From Atlantibacter subterraneus (GTDB taxonomy: Bacteria; Pseudomonadota; Gammaproteobacteria; Enterobacterales; Enterobacteriaceae), in assembly GCF_027853245.1 (NCBI RefSeq), contig NZ_JAPTZM010000006.1: a stretch of DNA of 64,000 bases; one strand, written 5' to 3'. How positions within the stretch are numbered: position 1 is the stretch's first letter; every line of letters begins with the position of its first letter. Positions 8,237 to 16,742 of this stretch are shown here, one piece after another. The translations under genes were made by a program, and so were the position numbers. The notes under the pieces were generated by a model. That model was not told the origin of the DNA, made no database searches, and saw only the letters and a program-made list of their open reading frames with translations.

Positions 8237-9295
8237 TTATTTACGCAATGCCCGGCAGATCAGGTTAGATAACAGCTCCAGCTGACGCGCCAGTTCAAGG
8301 CTTAGCCACACGTAGCCGTGAATCGAGGTTTCATGCAGCGCGCTGCCCTCGTCCTGGTGCATCATCTGCCGCAATTCGCCGACGATTTCCGCCAGCCTGG
8401 CGTTATTGGCCGCCACCGGCGAAGGGTTACCTTCGTACAGCGCCTTCGACAGCGCCGCCAGGGTATGGTGGGTCATCTGCTGGGTTTCGCGCAGGGTATG
8501 CGCGTTAATCATCACAAAATGGCTCTCCCGCGTTGCCCAGTGTGCGTTGAGCTGGAGTTCCAGGGTACAAACCAGATTGCGGCTGACGGTCTGGATCGCC
8601 TCGAACACCGATTTCTGAATATGGGTTTCTTTGCTGGCAGGCACAATCAGGGCACGCATTTTCACCACGTCGCTCAGCATGGCGTGCAGCGATTTATCAA
8701 GCCGGGGCCGTTCTACCAGATTAGGCGAAAACCCTGCCTGCGACAGCCGGGTGAAGGTATGGGCGAATGTCGCCATCTGGATGCGCCAGTGAATGAACGC
8801 GCGCTGGGGATAGATGCTGGTAAACAGCATCGCCAGCAGCGACCCAAGAATGACGTCGCCGCTGCGCCACAACGCGATTTGCAAATCCCCCGCTGGCGCG
8901 CCCACCACCACGGAAAGCGTAATGCCTATCAGCAATGCCTGATAGGGCCGTTTGCCCAGCGTGAGGTAGCCGCAGATAAACATCGCCAGCGCGCACCACA
9001 GCAGCATGATTGGCAAAGAAATCAGCTCCAGCTTCAGGGCGATCAACCCCACCGACGCGCCAAAAATCGTCCCGCCGATGCGCTCAAAGGCGCGCGGCAC
9101 CACGTTGCCCCAAAACGAGATCGGCCCCATCACTACCACCAGCGTAATCAGCGGCCAGGTGCCTTCCGGCACATTCAGCAGGCGAACCAGTAAAAACGTC
9201 AGCGTGAAGGCCAGCGCGATACGCACGCCGTGCACCAGGCGGTAATGACGATAAAGCCGAATTTCGAAAGGGCTTAATGATTTATCAGGACGCAC
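8237..9295 (-). CDS. yeeA: FUSC-type inner-membrane protein YeeA
   Basis: A 352-residue inner-membrane protein resembling the aromatic-acid exporter/FUSC family, with hydrophobic helices grouped at about residues 20-155 and a cytoplasmic C-terminal half. No transport substrate is established. Start choice: an ATG at 9308-9310 lies immediately after the T-tract of the upstream terminator and has no Shine-Dalgarno. GTG at 9293-9295 follows CGGAGAG, gives MRPDKSLSPFEIR as in E. coli YeeA (MRADKSLSPFEIR), and gives the same length of 352 residues. The GTG is therefore preferred. Confidence 0.88.
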   Translation of the reverse strand: MRPDKSLSPFEIRLYRHYRLVHGVRIALAFTLTFLLVRLLNVPEGTWPLITLVVVMGPISFWGNVVPRAFERIGGTIFGASVGLIALKLELISLPIMLLWCALAMFICGYLTLGKRPYQALLIGITLSVVVGAPAGDLQIALWRSGDVILGSLLAMLFTSIYPQRAFIHWRIQMATFAHTFTRLSQAGFSPNLVERPRLDKSLHAMLSDVVKMRALIVPASKETHIQKSVFEAIQTVSRNLVCTLELQLNAHWATRESHFVMINAHTLRETQQMTHHTLAALSKALYEGNPSPVAANNARLAEIVGELRQMMHQDEGSALHETSIHGYVWLSLELARQLELLSNLICRALRK

Positions 9296-9311
9296 ACCGG
9301 CTCTCCGCATG

Positions 9312-9333
9312 AAAAAACCCGCATTGTACCGGG
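9312..9333 (-). terminator. Weak intrinsic terminator after sbmC
   Basis: On the minus strand CCCG (9330-9333) pairs with CGGG (9318-9321) around an 8-base loop and is followed by six T. The stem is only 4 bases long, so it is weak. It lies between sbmC and yeeA and ends just before the yeeA start region, which means yeeA needs readthrough or a promoter overlapping this hairpin. Confidence 0.5.
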
Positions 9334-9369
9334 ATTTCGCCGTCTGGCATCAACACATCGGGTTAAACG

Positions 9370-9395
9370 CGCCGTTATTGCGGCGAATAACGGCG
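9370..9395. repeat. Perfect 10-base hairpin after sbmC
   Basis: CGCCGTTATT (9370-9379) and AATAACGGCG (9386-9395) form a perfect 10-base inverted repeat with a 6-base loop, 23 bases past the sbmC stop. On the minus strand only three T follow, so it is at best a poor terminator. It may work with the weaker hairpin at 9312-9333 to end or process sbmC mRNA. Confidence 0.6.
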
Positions 9396-9418
9396 ACGTC
9401 AAGCCAGCCCGGGGCGAA

Positions 9419-9892
9419 TTATTCGTGTTTAGGTTCAACCGGCACGAACATATTGATGTCCCAATAACCATCCGTTGAGCCGTCGTTCAGGTAGATTTCG
9501 AAGCAGGGCTTAGGGGCGATTTGGTACTTCACGTCTTCCAGCAGGCTATTGAAAAACAGCCGCCAGGGCGTTTCAAAATCGTGATTTTCAACGCGCGCCT
9601 GCGCCACCGCGTATTGCCCGCCCGCCACTTCGGTTGCCATCACGCCTTCACTGTTGGCGGGGATGGCAAAATTTTCCGGCACGGTGACGGCGGTATCGCA
9701 GCGCAGTTTCTCTGCGGGCACCACGTCCGGGTTATCGTAATAAACGGCAATCCACTCCAGCGGCTGGATTTGGTTGCCGTCCACCCACATCATCAGTTGC
9801 TCAAACCCCTGAGGAACGGTTTTATCCCAGGGGCCAACTAAATGAAACCCGGCAATACGACGGGTTTCGGCTTGTTGAATCTGATAATCCAT
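9419..9892 (-). CDS. sbmC: DNA gyrase inhibitor SbmC (GyrI)
   Basis: A 157-residue protein of the GyrI-like/SbmC family. In E. coli it binds gyrase, blocks supercoiling and protects cells from gyrase poisons such as microcin B17 and CcdB. Length and sequence match the E. coli protein throughout (MDYQIQQAETRRIAGFHLVGPW, GGQYAVAQARV). It is a single-gene unit preceded by a consensus LexA box, which fits its known SOS induction. Confidence 0.95.
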   Translation of the reverse strand: MDYQIQQAETRRIAGFHLVGPWDKTVPQGFEQLMMWVDGNQIQPLEWIAVYYDNPDVVPAEKLRCDTAVTVPENFAIPANSEGVMATEVAGGQYAVAQARVENHDFETPWRLFFNSLLEDVKYQIAPKPCFEIYLNDGSTDGYWDINMFVPVEPKHE

Positions 9893-9913
9893 GATCGTTC
9901 CTCGCTGTGAAAT

Positions 9914-9933
9914 AACTGTATATGCAAACAGTA
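9914..9933 (-). promoter_or_regulatory. LexA (SOS) box of sbmC
   Basis: CTGT at 9916-9919 and ACAG at 9928-9931 are separated by eight bases, giving the LexA consensus CTGT-N8-ACAG with a T/A-rich centre and flanking AA/TA. It lies 21 bases upstream of the sbmC start codon, where it would overlap the promoter. sbmC is a known SOS gene in E. coli. Confidence 0.92.
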
Positions 9934-10040
9934 TTATACGTTTTGCACTGGCGCTCTAAAGCATAGTTTGCTTAATTTGTGAGCGCACTCGCGTAAAAGT
10001 CGTTTTCAGAGAACGATGGGGTTAAGTCACTGTTAAGGCT

Positions 10041-11210
10041 TTAAAGTTTATGGTGCAGGTAATCACTGAAGCGCGAGAACATGCCGCCTTTTTGCACCGC
10101 GTTAAGCGTCACCAGCGGCCAGTGGGCCACCAGCTTATCACGGTCATAAAGTTCGATTTCCCCTACCCGCTGCTGTGCCGCCAGCGGCGCTTCCAGTTCA
10201 GGCTTGTCCAGTACGTATTTGGCTTTGATATTCGCCACTTCGGACTTCGGCAGGCTGAGCCAGAAATCACGGTCGGTACCCACTTCAACCTTTTCAGCTT
10301 CCCCGTACCAGATCCGCTCGGTGCCGACTTTTTTGCCTTTATGGAGGATCTGTACGGTATCAAACTGGCTTTGCCCCCAGAGCAGCAGTTTGCGGGCCTG
10401 CTCCTCACGGCCTTTCGGGCTCTCCGCGCCCATCACCACGGCGATTAACCGGCGTTGGCCATCCACGCTGGAGGCAATCAGGTTAAACCCGGCACCGGAG
10501 GTATGGCCGGTTTTCAGGCCGTCTACGTTGAGATTTTTATCCCACAGCAGGCCGTTGCGGTTCTGCTGGGTGATCCCGTTCCAGGTCAGGCTGCGCTCGC
10601 TGTACATATGATAAAACGACGGTTCGCCGTGGATAATCGCGCGCGACAGTACCGCAAGGTCATACGCGGAACTGTGCTGACCCGGCGCATCAAGGCCGTG
10701 CACGGTTTCGAAGTGGGTGTCGTGCAGATTCAGCCTGTGGGCATAGTCATTCATCATTTTGACAAACGGCGCTTCGCCGCCCGCAATGTGATCCGCCAGC
10801 GCCACGCAGGCGTCGTTCCCGGAGTCAACAATCAGCCCGCGACTCAGATCGTGGACCGTGACGCGATCCCCGGCCTTTAAAAACATCAGCGACGAACCGG
10901 CGAATACCGGATTGCCATACGCCGATGCATCCGCGCCAACGGTCACCACGTCATCTGGCGTGATGCGGCGACTGTCGATGGCGCGGTCCACCACATAACC
11001 GGTCATCAGTTTGGTGAGGCTTGCCGGGTTGCGCTGCTGATGCTCATTGCCTGCTGTTAAAATTTGGCCGGTGGTGTAATCCATCAATACCCACGCGCCG
11101 GCTTGCACCTGCGGCGGGACGGGCATAACGGCGAAAGTGGGTTCTGCACTGGCGTGGGCAGAAAGAAAAGCGAGCAAAGAAGCGGCAATCAGGCGGGTTT
11201 TCAACAGCAT
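10041..11210 (-). CDS. dacD: D-alanyl-D-alanine carboxypeptidase DacD (PBP6b)
   Basis: A 389-residue low-molecular-weight penicillin-binding protein that trims the terminal D-Ala from peptidoglycan pentapeptides in the periplasm. Residues 1-22 form a Sec signal peptide ending ASA. The three catalytic motifs are present: S64-L-T-K67, S130-G-N132 and K233-T-G235. The C-terminal part matches the PBP5 family beta domain and ends in the amphipathic membrane anchor (FSRFSDYLHHKL). A Shine-Dalgarno GAGGAT precedes the ATG. It is divergent from sbcB, as in E. coli. Confidence 0.96.
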   Translation of the reverse strand: MLLKTRLIAASLLAFLSAHASAEPTFAVMPVPPQVQAGAWVLMDYTTGQILTAGNEHQQRNPASLTKLMTGYVVDRAIDSRRITPDDVVTVGADASAYGNPVFAGSSLMFLKAGDRVTVHDLSRGLIVDSGNDACVALADHIAGGEAPFVKMMNDYAHRLNLHDTHFETVHGLDAPGQHSSAYDLAVLSRAIIHGEPSFYHMYSERSLTWNGITQQNRNGLLWDKNLNVDGLKTGHTSGAGFNLIASSVDGQRRLIAVVMGAESPKGREEQARKLLLWGQSQFDTVQILHKGKKVGTERIWYGEAEKVEVGTDRDFWLSLPKSEVANIKAKYVLDKPELEAPLAAQQRVGEIELYDRDKLVAHWPLVTLNAVQKGGMFSRFSDYLHHKL

Positions 11211-11418
11211 ATCCTCGTTTGTGTTTTTTTGTCCGCGCCTGTTTTACGGAACTTCGTATGTAAACGCATTCATTAATTGCAAAAAAGTATGACCGTTAAC
11301 ACATTTATCGGAGTAATACGTATCCGCCAGCATGAAAAACCATCGTGATTTTCTTCTGAATAGACAGCCAATCGTTTACCATTAACGCCAGTTTTTGACC
11401 CCTTCAGGATGGTGACCG

Positions 11419-12843
11419 GTGACTGATTCCGCAGCACAGCCGACTTTTCTTTTCCACGATTACGAGACCTTCGGCACCCGCCCGGCGCTGGACCGCCCCG
11501 CGCAGTTCGCCGCAATACGTACCGATATGGATTTCAATATCATCGGCGAGCCTGAGGTGTTTTATTGCAAACCGGCCGATGACTATCTGCCGCAGCCGGA
11601 AGCGGTGCTGATTACCGGCATCACGCCCCAAATTGCAGCGGCGCGCGGCACCCATGAAGCCGATTTCGCCAAACGCATCCATGATTTATTCACCGTGCCG
11701 AACACCTGCGTGGTGGGTTACAACAACGTGCGCTTCGATGATGAAGTCACGCGTAACGTGTTTTACCGCAACTTTTACGATCCCTATGCCTGGAGCTGGC
11801 AGAACCATAATTCGCGCTGGGATTTGCTCGACGTGATGCGCGCCTGCTATGCCCTGCGCCCGGAAGGCATCAACTGGCCGGAAAACGACGACGGGCTGCC
11901 GAGCTTTCGCCTGGAGCATCTTACCGTCGCCAACGGCATTGAGCATGCCAACGCTCACGACGCGATGGCAGATGTGTACGCCACTATCGCGATGGCGAAA
12001 CTGGTGAAGATCCAGCAACCGCGGCTGTTTGAGTATCTGTTCAGCCACCGCAACAAGCAAAAGCTGGCGACGCTGATTGATATCCCGCAGATGAAGCCCC
12101 TGGTGCATGTTTCCGGTATGTTCGGGGCATTTCGCGGCAACACCAGCTGGATCGCGCCGCTGGCGTGGCATCCGGACAACCGCAATGCGGTGATTATGGT
12201 GGATTTGGCGGGCGATATGTCGCCACTGCTGGAACTGGATGCCGATGCGCTGCGTGAACGGCTGTATACCGCTAAAAGCGAGTTAGGTGATGACGCGGCA
12301 GTGCCGATTAAGCTGGTTCATCTGAATAAATGCCCGGTGCTGGCGCAGGCCAATACGCTGCGCCCGGAAGATGCCGACAGGCTGGGCATTGACCGCCAGC
12401 GTTGCCTGGATAACCTGAAAATCCTGCGCGAGCGCCCGGACGTGCGCGAAAAAGTGGTAGCCCTGTACGCTGACGCCGAGCCGTTCGTACCGTCAGACGA
12501 TGTGGATGCCCAGCTGTATAACGGCTTCTTCAGCGACGCCGATCGCGCCGGGATGCGTATTATCCTGCAAACCGATCCGCAGAACCTGCCGGCGCTGGAT
12601 ATCAGCTTTGTGGATAAGCGCATCGAGAAACTGCTGTTTAACTACCGGGCGCGTAATTTCCCCGGCACGCTGGATCACGAAGAGCAGCAGCGCTGGCTGC
12701 GCCATCGCCAGGCTCGCTTTACGCCGGAATATTTGCAAAGCTACGCTCAGGATCTGGAGATGCTGTACGGACAGTACGAAGGGGATAAAGAGAAAATCGC
12801 TCTGCTGAAGGCGCTGTATCAGTACGTTCAGGACGTGCTGTAA
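11419..12843 (+). CDS. sbcB: Exodeoxyribonuclease I SbcB
   Basis: A 474-residue 3'-to-5' single-strand DNA exonuclease of the DEDD superfamily, acting in recombination and mismatch repair. ExoI motifs are seen at FHDYETFG (D14, E16), GYNNVRFDDEVTRN and NAHDAMAD. The C-terminal half matches the SH3-like and helical domains of E. coli SbcB. The start is GTG at 11419 after AGGATGG. The nearest ATG (11409) is out of frame and reads only five codons before a stop. The bidirectional terminator at 12860-12890 follows. Confidence 0.96.
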   Translation: MTDSAAQPTFLFHDYETFGTRPALDRPAQFAAIRTDMDFNIIGEPEVFYCKPADDYLPQPEAVLITGITPQIAAARGTHEADFAKRIHDLFTVPNTCVVGYNNVRFDDEVTRNVFYRNFYDPYAWSWQNHNSRWDLLDVMRACYALRPEGINWPENDDGLPSFRLEHLTVANGIEHANAHDAMADVYATIAMAKLVKIQQPRLFEYLFSHRNKQKLATLIDIPQMKPLVHVSGMFGAFRGNTSWIAPLAWHPDNRNAVIMVDLAGDMSPLLELDADALRERLYTAKSELGDDAAVPIKLVHLNKCPVLAQANTLRPEDADRLGIDRQRCLDNLKILRERPDVREKVVALYADAEPFVPSDDVDAQLYNGFFSDADRAGMRIILQTDPQNLPALDISFVDKRIEKLLFNYRARNFPGTLDHEEQQRWLRHRQARFTPEYLQSYAQDLEMLYGQYEGDKEKIALLKALYQYVQDVL

Positions 12844-12859
12844 GTTGGACCCAGACCAC

Positions 12860-12890
12860 AAAAAAGGCTCCCGAGGGAGCCTTTTCTTTT
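12860..12890. terminator. Bidirectional terminator between sbcB and plaP
   Basis: The stem GGCTCC(C)/(G)GGAGCC has A-runs on its left and TTTTCTTTTT on its right. It can stop sbcB transcription on the plus strand and plaP transcription on the minus strand. These two genes converge here. Confidence 0.9.
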
Positions 12891-12896
12891 TCGCCA

Positions 12897-14258
12897 TTAC
12901 TGCGCGATATCTTCGTACTGCGGAACCGGGTTGCGGAAGCTTTTGGTCACGCAAGCCAGATAGACCAGGCCGATGCCCGCCCAAATCAGGCCCAGCACCA
13001 TAGAGCTCTCTTCGAGGTTAATCCACAACGCACCCACGGTCAGCGCGCCGCAGACCGGCAGCACCAGGTAGTTGAAGTGGTCTTTCAGCGTTTTGTTACG
13101 CTTCTCGCGGATCCAGAACTGGGAAATTACCGACAGGTTAACGAAGGTGAACGCCACCAGCGCACCGAAGTTAATCAGCGCGGTCGCAGTAACCAGGTCG
13201 AAGTTAATCGCCAGCAGGGCAATTGCGCCAACCAGCAGCACGTTCCACGCCGGAGTGCGCCATTTCGGGTGCACATAGCCAAAGAAGCTGCGCGGGAACA
13301 CGCCGTCGCGGCCCATGACGTACATCAGGCGAGAAACGCCCGCGTGCGCCGCCATACCGGAGGCCAGTACGGTGATGGTGGAGAACACCAGCACGCCGAA
13401 CTGGAAGGTTTTACCCGCAACGTACAGCATGATTTCCGGCTGGGACGCGTCAGGATCTTTGAAGCGCGAAATATCCGGGAAATAGAGCTGCAGGAAGTAG
13501 GATGCGCAGATAAAGATCAGACCGCCGATCAGCGCCGTCAGGAAGATGGCTTTCGGGATCACGCGCTCCGCGTCTTTGGTTTCTTCCGACAGTGAGCTGA
13601 TGCCGTCAAAGCCCAGGAATGAGAAGCACAGAATGGTCGCGCCGGTAATCATCGGCACCACGTGCGCGCCTTCGCTCCAGAACGGACGGGTGCTGGCCAG
13701 GGTGCCCGCGCCTTCGCCGTGCGCTACGCCGTAGACAATCATACCCACGATAACCGCCACAATACCCATCTGCAAAATAACGATCAGGGTATTAAAGTTG
13801 GCCACCCTCTTAATGCTGCGCAGGTTGGAGATGGTCATAAAGGCCACCAGCGCCACCACGAAAATCCATGATGGAACGGAAGGCACCAGCGCTTCGAAGT
13901 AAATTTTCGCCAACAGGATGTTGATCATTGGCATGAACAGGTAGTCCAGCAGCGATGACCAACCCACCATAAAGCCAACGGTCGGGCTGATGGATTTCTG
14001 GGCGTAAGTGTAGGCCGAGCCAGCGGACGGGAAGCGCTTAACCAGCTTACCGTAGCTCAGCGCGGTAAACAGGATAGCGACCAGCGCAAAGGCATAAGCC
14101 GTTGCGACGTGACCGTCCGTGAGGCCCGATACGATACCGAACGTATCAAACAGCGTCATCGGCTGCATATAGGCAAGGCCCATCATGACAACCGGAATCA
14201 ACGTAAGCGTTTTACGTAATTCCACGCGAGAGGTGTTTGGAGTAGCGTTATGCGACAT
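12897..14258 (-). CDS. plaP: Putrescine importer PlaP (YeeF)
   Basis: A 453-residue, 12-helix amino acid-polyamine-organocation (APC) permease, near identical in sequence to E. coli PlaP, a low-affinity proton-coupled putrescine importer. The N-terminal MMGLAYMQPMTLFDTFG and GFDGISSLSEETKDAERVIP are APC landmarks. Two ATGs lie six bases apart. The second (14256-14258) is chosen because the GGGGG tract lies at normal spacing from it but abuts the first, and because E. coli PlaP begins MSHN. A small hairpin (ACGGC/GCCGT, 14273-14286) precedes the Shine-Dalgarno. Confidence 0.94.
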   Translation of the reverse strand: MSHNATPNTSRVELRKTLTLIPVVMMGLAYMQPMTLFDTFGIVSGLTDGHVATAYAFALVAILFTALSYGKLVKRFPSAGSAYTYAQKSISPTVGFMVGWSSLLDYLFMPMINILLAKIYFEALVPSVPSWIFVVALVAFMTISNLRSIKRVANFNTLIVILQMGIVAVIVGMIVYGVAHGEGAGTLASTRPFWSEGAHVVPMITGATILCFSFLGFDGISSLSEETKDAERVIPKAIFLTALIGGLIFICASYFLQLYFPDISRFKDPDASQPEIMLYVAGKTFQFGVLVFSTITVLASGMAAHAGVSRLMYVMGRDGVFPRSFFGYVHPKWRTPAWNVLLVGAIALLAINFDLVTATALINFGALVAFTFVNLSVISQFWIREKRNKTLKDHFNYLVLPVCGALTVGALWINLEESSMVLGLIWAGIGLVYLACVTKSFRNPVPQYEDIAQ

Positions 14259-14406
14259 GGTCATCCCCCATTACGGCGAATGCCGTCGCAAAAGCAAAAA
14301 ATTGCCCCATTTTTTGGTTTCCTCAGCGACAACAACTGTCGATTTTTAGTAAGTATCTATCCGGTACGAAGCCCGGCCTCTTTGATTTGAATGACGTGTT
14401 TGTTGC

Positions 14407-14437
14407 AAAAAAATAACCGACGCTCTTAACGTCGGTT
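14407..14437 (-). terminator. Intrinsic terminator downstream of yeeY
   Basis: An 8-base stem, AACCGACG (14415-14422) and CGTCGGTT (14430-14437), has a 7-base loop and, on the minus strand, a following ATTTTTTT. It lies about 100 bases past the yeeY stop codon and isolates yeeY from plaP. Confidence 0.82.
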
Positions 14438-14539
14438 AGCTTTAATTTTTGCAGGCGGCGTATTTTGCCCATTTTGGATTGCAAAGACAAGACGTTGAGA
14501 GCCTCATCACGCATTTCTTTTTAACTGCGCACAATATGC

Positions 14540-15457
14540 TCAAACGGGGTCAGATGGGGAAGCATACAGCGCCATGATTTCCGGGCTGGCGAGAATGTTT
14601 TCCCGCCACCAGTCGCAGGCTAATCCTTCGGTCTGTTCGTTCCAGCCTAACCATACCGAAACCGCGCCCAGTTCGGGTATGACGCGTTTTTCGATTAACG
14701 CGCCGGAATCGATAAAACGCTGCGCCATAAAGCGCGGTAAATAGCCACAGGCGAGGCCGCTAATTTGCAGTTCCAGCTTGGTTTTAAAATCAAATACCGT
14801 AATGACATCCTGTTCATCCAGCACCATGGTGGCAGATGACAACGCCGGACGGCCATCTCCGATTACCGCCGTTCGATGCCGTTTAATATCCCGACGGTTT
14901 AACGGTTCGGGAGATTGTGATAAGGCATGGTGGGCAGCAACCACAAACACGCTTTCCAGTTTTCCCAGCAGTTCGTAACCAAAACCGCTCAGCGTAGGTG
15001 GGGGATGTAGAGCGCCAATAATCAGGTCGGCCTGCCCCTGAGTTAATGCGTCCCAGGAGCCGCCCTGGATGCCATTAACAAACTTCAGTCGCGTCACGTT
15101 GCAGTTGGCAAAGAACTTTTCGATCAGCGGAGCGAGAAGCGAAAAAGGGAACGCATCATCAACGCCGATGCGTAGCTCCTTTTCCCAACCCTGGTGCAGT
15201 TTAACCGCCTGCTTTTCCAGTTCACGCACCGTATACAGCACTTCCCGCCCGCGCTCCAGCAGCATCTGGCCGGTGCGGGTAAACTTCGCCCGGTGGCCGC
15301 TGCGGTCGAGCAGCGTGATTTTAAGATCGTTTTCCAGCTTATGGACGGTATAACTCAGGGCGGAGGGTGTCTTGTAGAGTTTGGTCGCCGCGGCGGCGAA
15401 GCTGCCCTCTTTATCGAGGGCATCAAGAATAACAAGAACATCCAACAGTGGTTTCAT
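14540..15457 (-). CDS. yeeY: LysR-type regulator YeeY
   Basis: A 305-residue LysR-family transcription factor. The DNA-binding domain is at about residues 4-62 (ILDALDKEGSFAAAATKLYKTPSALSYTVHKLE), followed by a substrate-binding-like domain. It corresponds in position and sequence to E. coli YeeY, whose targets are unknown. It reads away from yeeZ and towards plaP, with its own terminator, so it is not part of the plaP transcript. Control of plaP is conceivable, but nothing in the sequence proves it. Confidence 0.9.
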   Translation of the reverse strand: MKPLLDVLVILDALDKEGSFAAAATKLYKTPSALSYTVHKLENDLKITLLDRSGHRAKFTRTGQMLLERGREVLYTVRELEKQAVKLHQGWEKELRIGVDDAFPFSLLAPLIEKFFANCNVTRLKFVNGIQGGSWDALTQGQADLIIGALHPPPTLSGFGYELLGKLESVFVVAAHHALSQSPEPLNRRDIKRHRTAVIGDGRPALSSATMVLDEQDVITVFDFKTKLELQISGLACGYLPRFMAQRFIDSGALIEKRVIPELGAVSVWLGWNEQTEGLACDWWRENILASPEIMALYASPSDPV

Positions 15458-15497
15458 ATGCGCCCCCTGCGTTGCGCCTGATAACCCGTGCTGGATG

Positions 15498-16322
15498 TTA
15501 CTCCATCGGCATCACTAACGGGTCAGGGTACTGGTATTCAAAGCCGAGTTCATTACAGATTCGGTTTCCGTCAATTAGTTTGCCACTCCCCGGCTGGGGG
15601 CTGTCGCTGAAATGCGGCGGCTCCAGGCCGAGCTGGCGGGCCATCACCGGGTAAAATTCTGCGCGGGTCGGATGACGCGGCGCACATATATTATAGACGT
15701 GACCGCCTTTTGGAGCCTGGAGCAGCAGGGTAATCGCAGCGACAACGTCTTCCAGATGCACCAGATTCACGCCGTGGTTGCCGTTTGGGCCGCTTTTACC
15801 GGCAAAAAAACGCCCCGGATGACGGCCCGGCCCGACCAGGCCCGCGAGGCGCAGAATATCCACCGAGGTGCCGGGCAAGTTATGCAGCCAGTCTTCCAGC
15901 TCTTTCAGCACTCTGCCGCTTTCAGTTTGCGGATTGCGCGGCGAGGTTTCTTTGAAGGTGCCGTCGCCATCGCCATACACCGAGGTGGAGCTGGTAAAAA
16001 TGATGCGCGGGATGTTATGGGCCAGCGCGCTGTCGACGATCTCCTGCACCGCCTGGAGATAGAATTCACCGTTGCCGCCGGTGCGCCGGGCCGGGAGCGT
16101 CAGCACTAACGCATCGACATCCAGCAACGCGTCCAGATCGTCGGTATCGCACACCAGCTCCGGCTGTAGCTGGAGCTGGAACGCCTCTACGCCGCACATC
16201 CGCGCCGCCTCCACGCCGTCAAAGGTGGTTTTGCTTCCCGTCACCTGCCAACCGCGCGCGTTAAGCGCCAGTGCCAGCGGCATACCCAGCCAGCCTAATC
16301 CGACAATCGCAACTTTTTTCAT
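15498..16322 (-). CDS. yeeZ: NAD(P)-binding epimerase-like protein YeeZ
   Basis: A 274-residue protein of the extended short-chain dehydrogenase/epimerase type. The N-terminal dinucleotide-binding motif is VAIVGLGWLGMPLA, with TSSTSVYGDG further on. It is the same length as E. coli YeeZ, and its C-terminus NELGFEYQYPDPLVMPME is nearly the same. Its substrate is unknown. An ATG 15 bases upstream is discounted because the strong AGGAGG lies between the two ATGs and serves the start at 16320-16322. It is divergent from the his operon. Confidence 0.9.
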   Translation of the reverse strand: MKKVAIVGLGWLGMPLALALNARGWQVTGSKTTFDGVEAARMCGVEAFQLQLQPELVCDTDDLDALLDVDALVLTLPARRTGGNGEFYLQAVQEIVDSALAHNIPRIIFTSSTSVYGDGDGTFKETSPRNPQTESGRVLKELEDWLHNLPGTSVDILRLAGLVGPGRHPGRFFAGKSGPNGNHGVNLVHLEDVVAAITLLLQAPKGGHVYNICAPRHPTRAEFYPVMARQLGLEPPHFSDSPQPGSGKLIDGNRICNELGFEYQYPDPLVMPME

Positions 16323-16445
16323 CTCTCCTCCTGTCATCCCTTGTTACTCTGCGCATCCCCTACTGTGCAGTGTAGGCTACGCCAGCCATACGCTGCTGAC
16401 AATTCACCTGTTGAATACGAAACGGCGATTGATGAAAAAAAGGGC

Positions 16446-16475
16446 TTGCCAGTTCGGGCGTATCTGGTTTAGGGT
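16446..16475 (+). promoter_or_regulatory. hisLp: Predicted his operon promoter
   Basis: The segment aligns with the Salmonella/E. coli hisp1 promoter as I remember it. A -35 region TTGCCA lies at 16446-16451 and a -10 region TAGGGT at 16470-16475, with an 18-base spacer. The transcript would begin around 16482, about 33 bases before the leader peptide. The poor -10 fits a promoter known to depend on ppGpp and DksA. The assignment is by analogy. Confidence 0.6.
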
Positions 16476-16514
16476 AAATGTCACAGTTTGAATAATCATT
16501 CATCAGAGAATTTT

Positions 16515-16565
16515 ATGACGCGCGTTCAGTTTAAACACCACCATCATCACCATCACCCTGACTAG
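16515..16565 (+). CDS. hisL: his operon leader peptide HisL
   Basis: A 16-codon peptide MTRVQFKHHHHHHHPD with seven consecutive histidine codons, identical to the E. coli leader peptide. Ribosome stalling on the His codons when charged histidyl-tRNA is scarce prevents the terminator at 16627-16663 from forming. It lies between the promoter and the attenuator of the his operon. Confidence 0.97.
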   Translation: MTRVQFKHHHHHHHPD

Positions 16566-16626
16566 TCTTTCAGGCGATGTGTGCTGGAAGACAGTTAGAT
16601 CTTCCAGTGGTGCAGAACGCAAGAGA

Positions 16627-16663
16627 AAGCCCCCGGAAGATCGTCTTCCGGGGGCTTTTTTTT
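16627..16663 (+). terminator. his operon attenuator
   Basis: A 14-base perfect stem, 16627-16640 paired with 16644-16657, with a three-base loop and a run of eight T. It lies 61 bases past the hisL stop codon and 80 bases before hisG. This is the Rho-independent attenuator of the histidine operon. The upstream repeats around 16585-16602 (GAAGACAG, GATCTTCC) offer the competing pairing. Confidence 0.96.
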
Positions 16664-16742
16664 ACCCTAACGTTCAGGGTAATCCGGTGTAGTAAAACAG
16701 ATAACGCACAACACAATTCAGGGTTTACGAGGAAAAGAGAAG

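Noticed and set aside
14323..14514. 63-codon minus-strand frame between plaP and yeeY
   Set aside because: It runs straight through the yeeY terminator hairpin, has no good ribosome site and no recognisable sequence. It is most likely chance.
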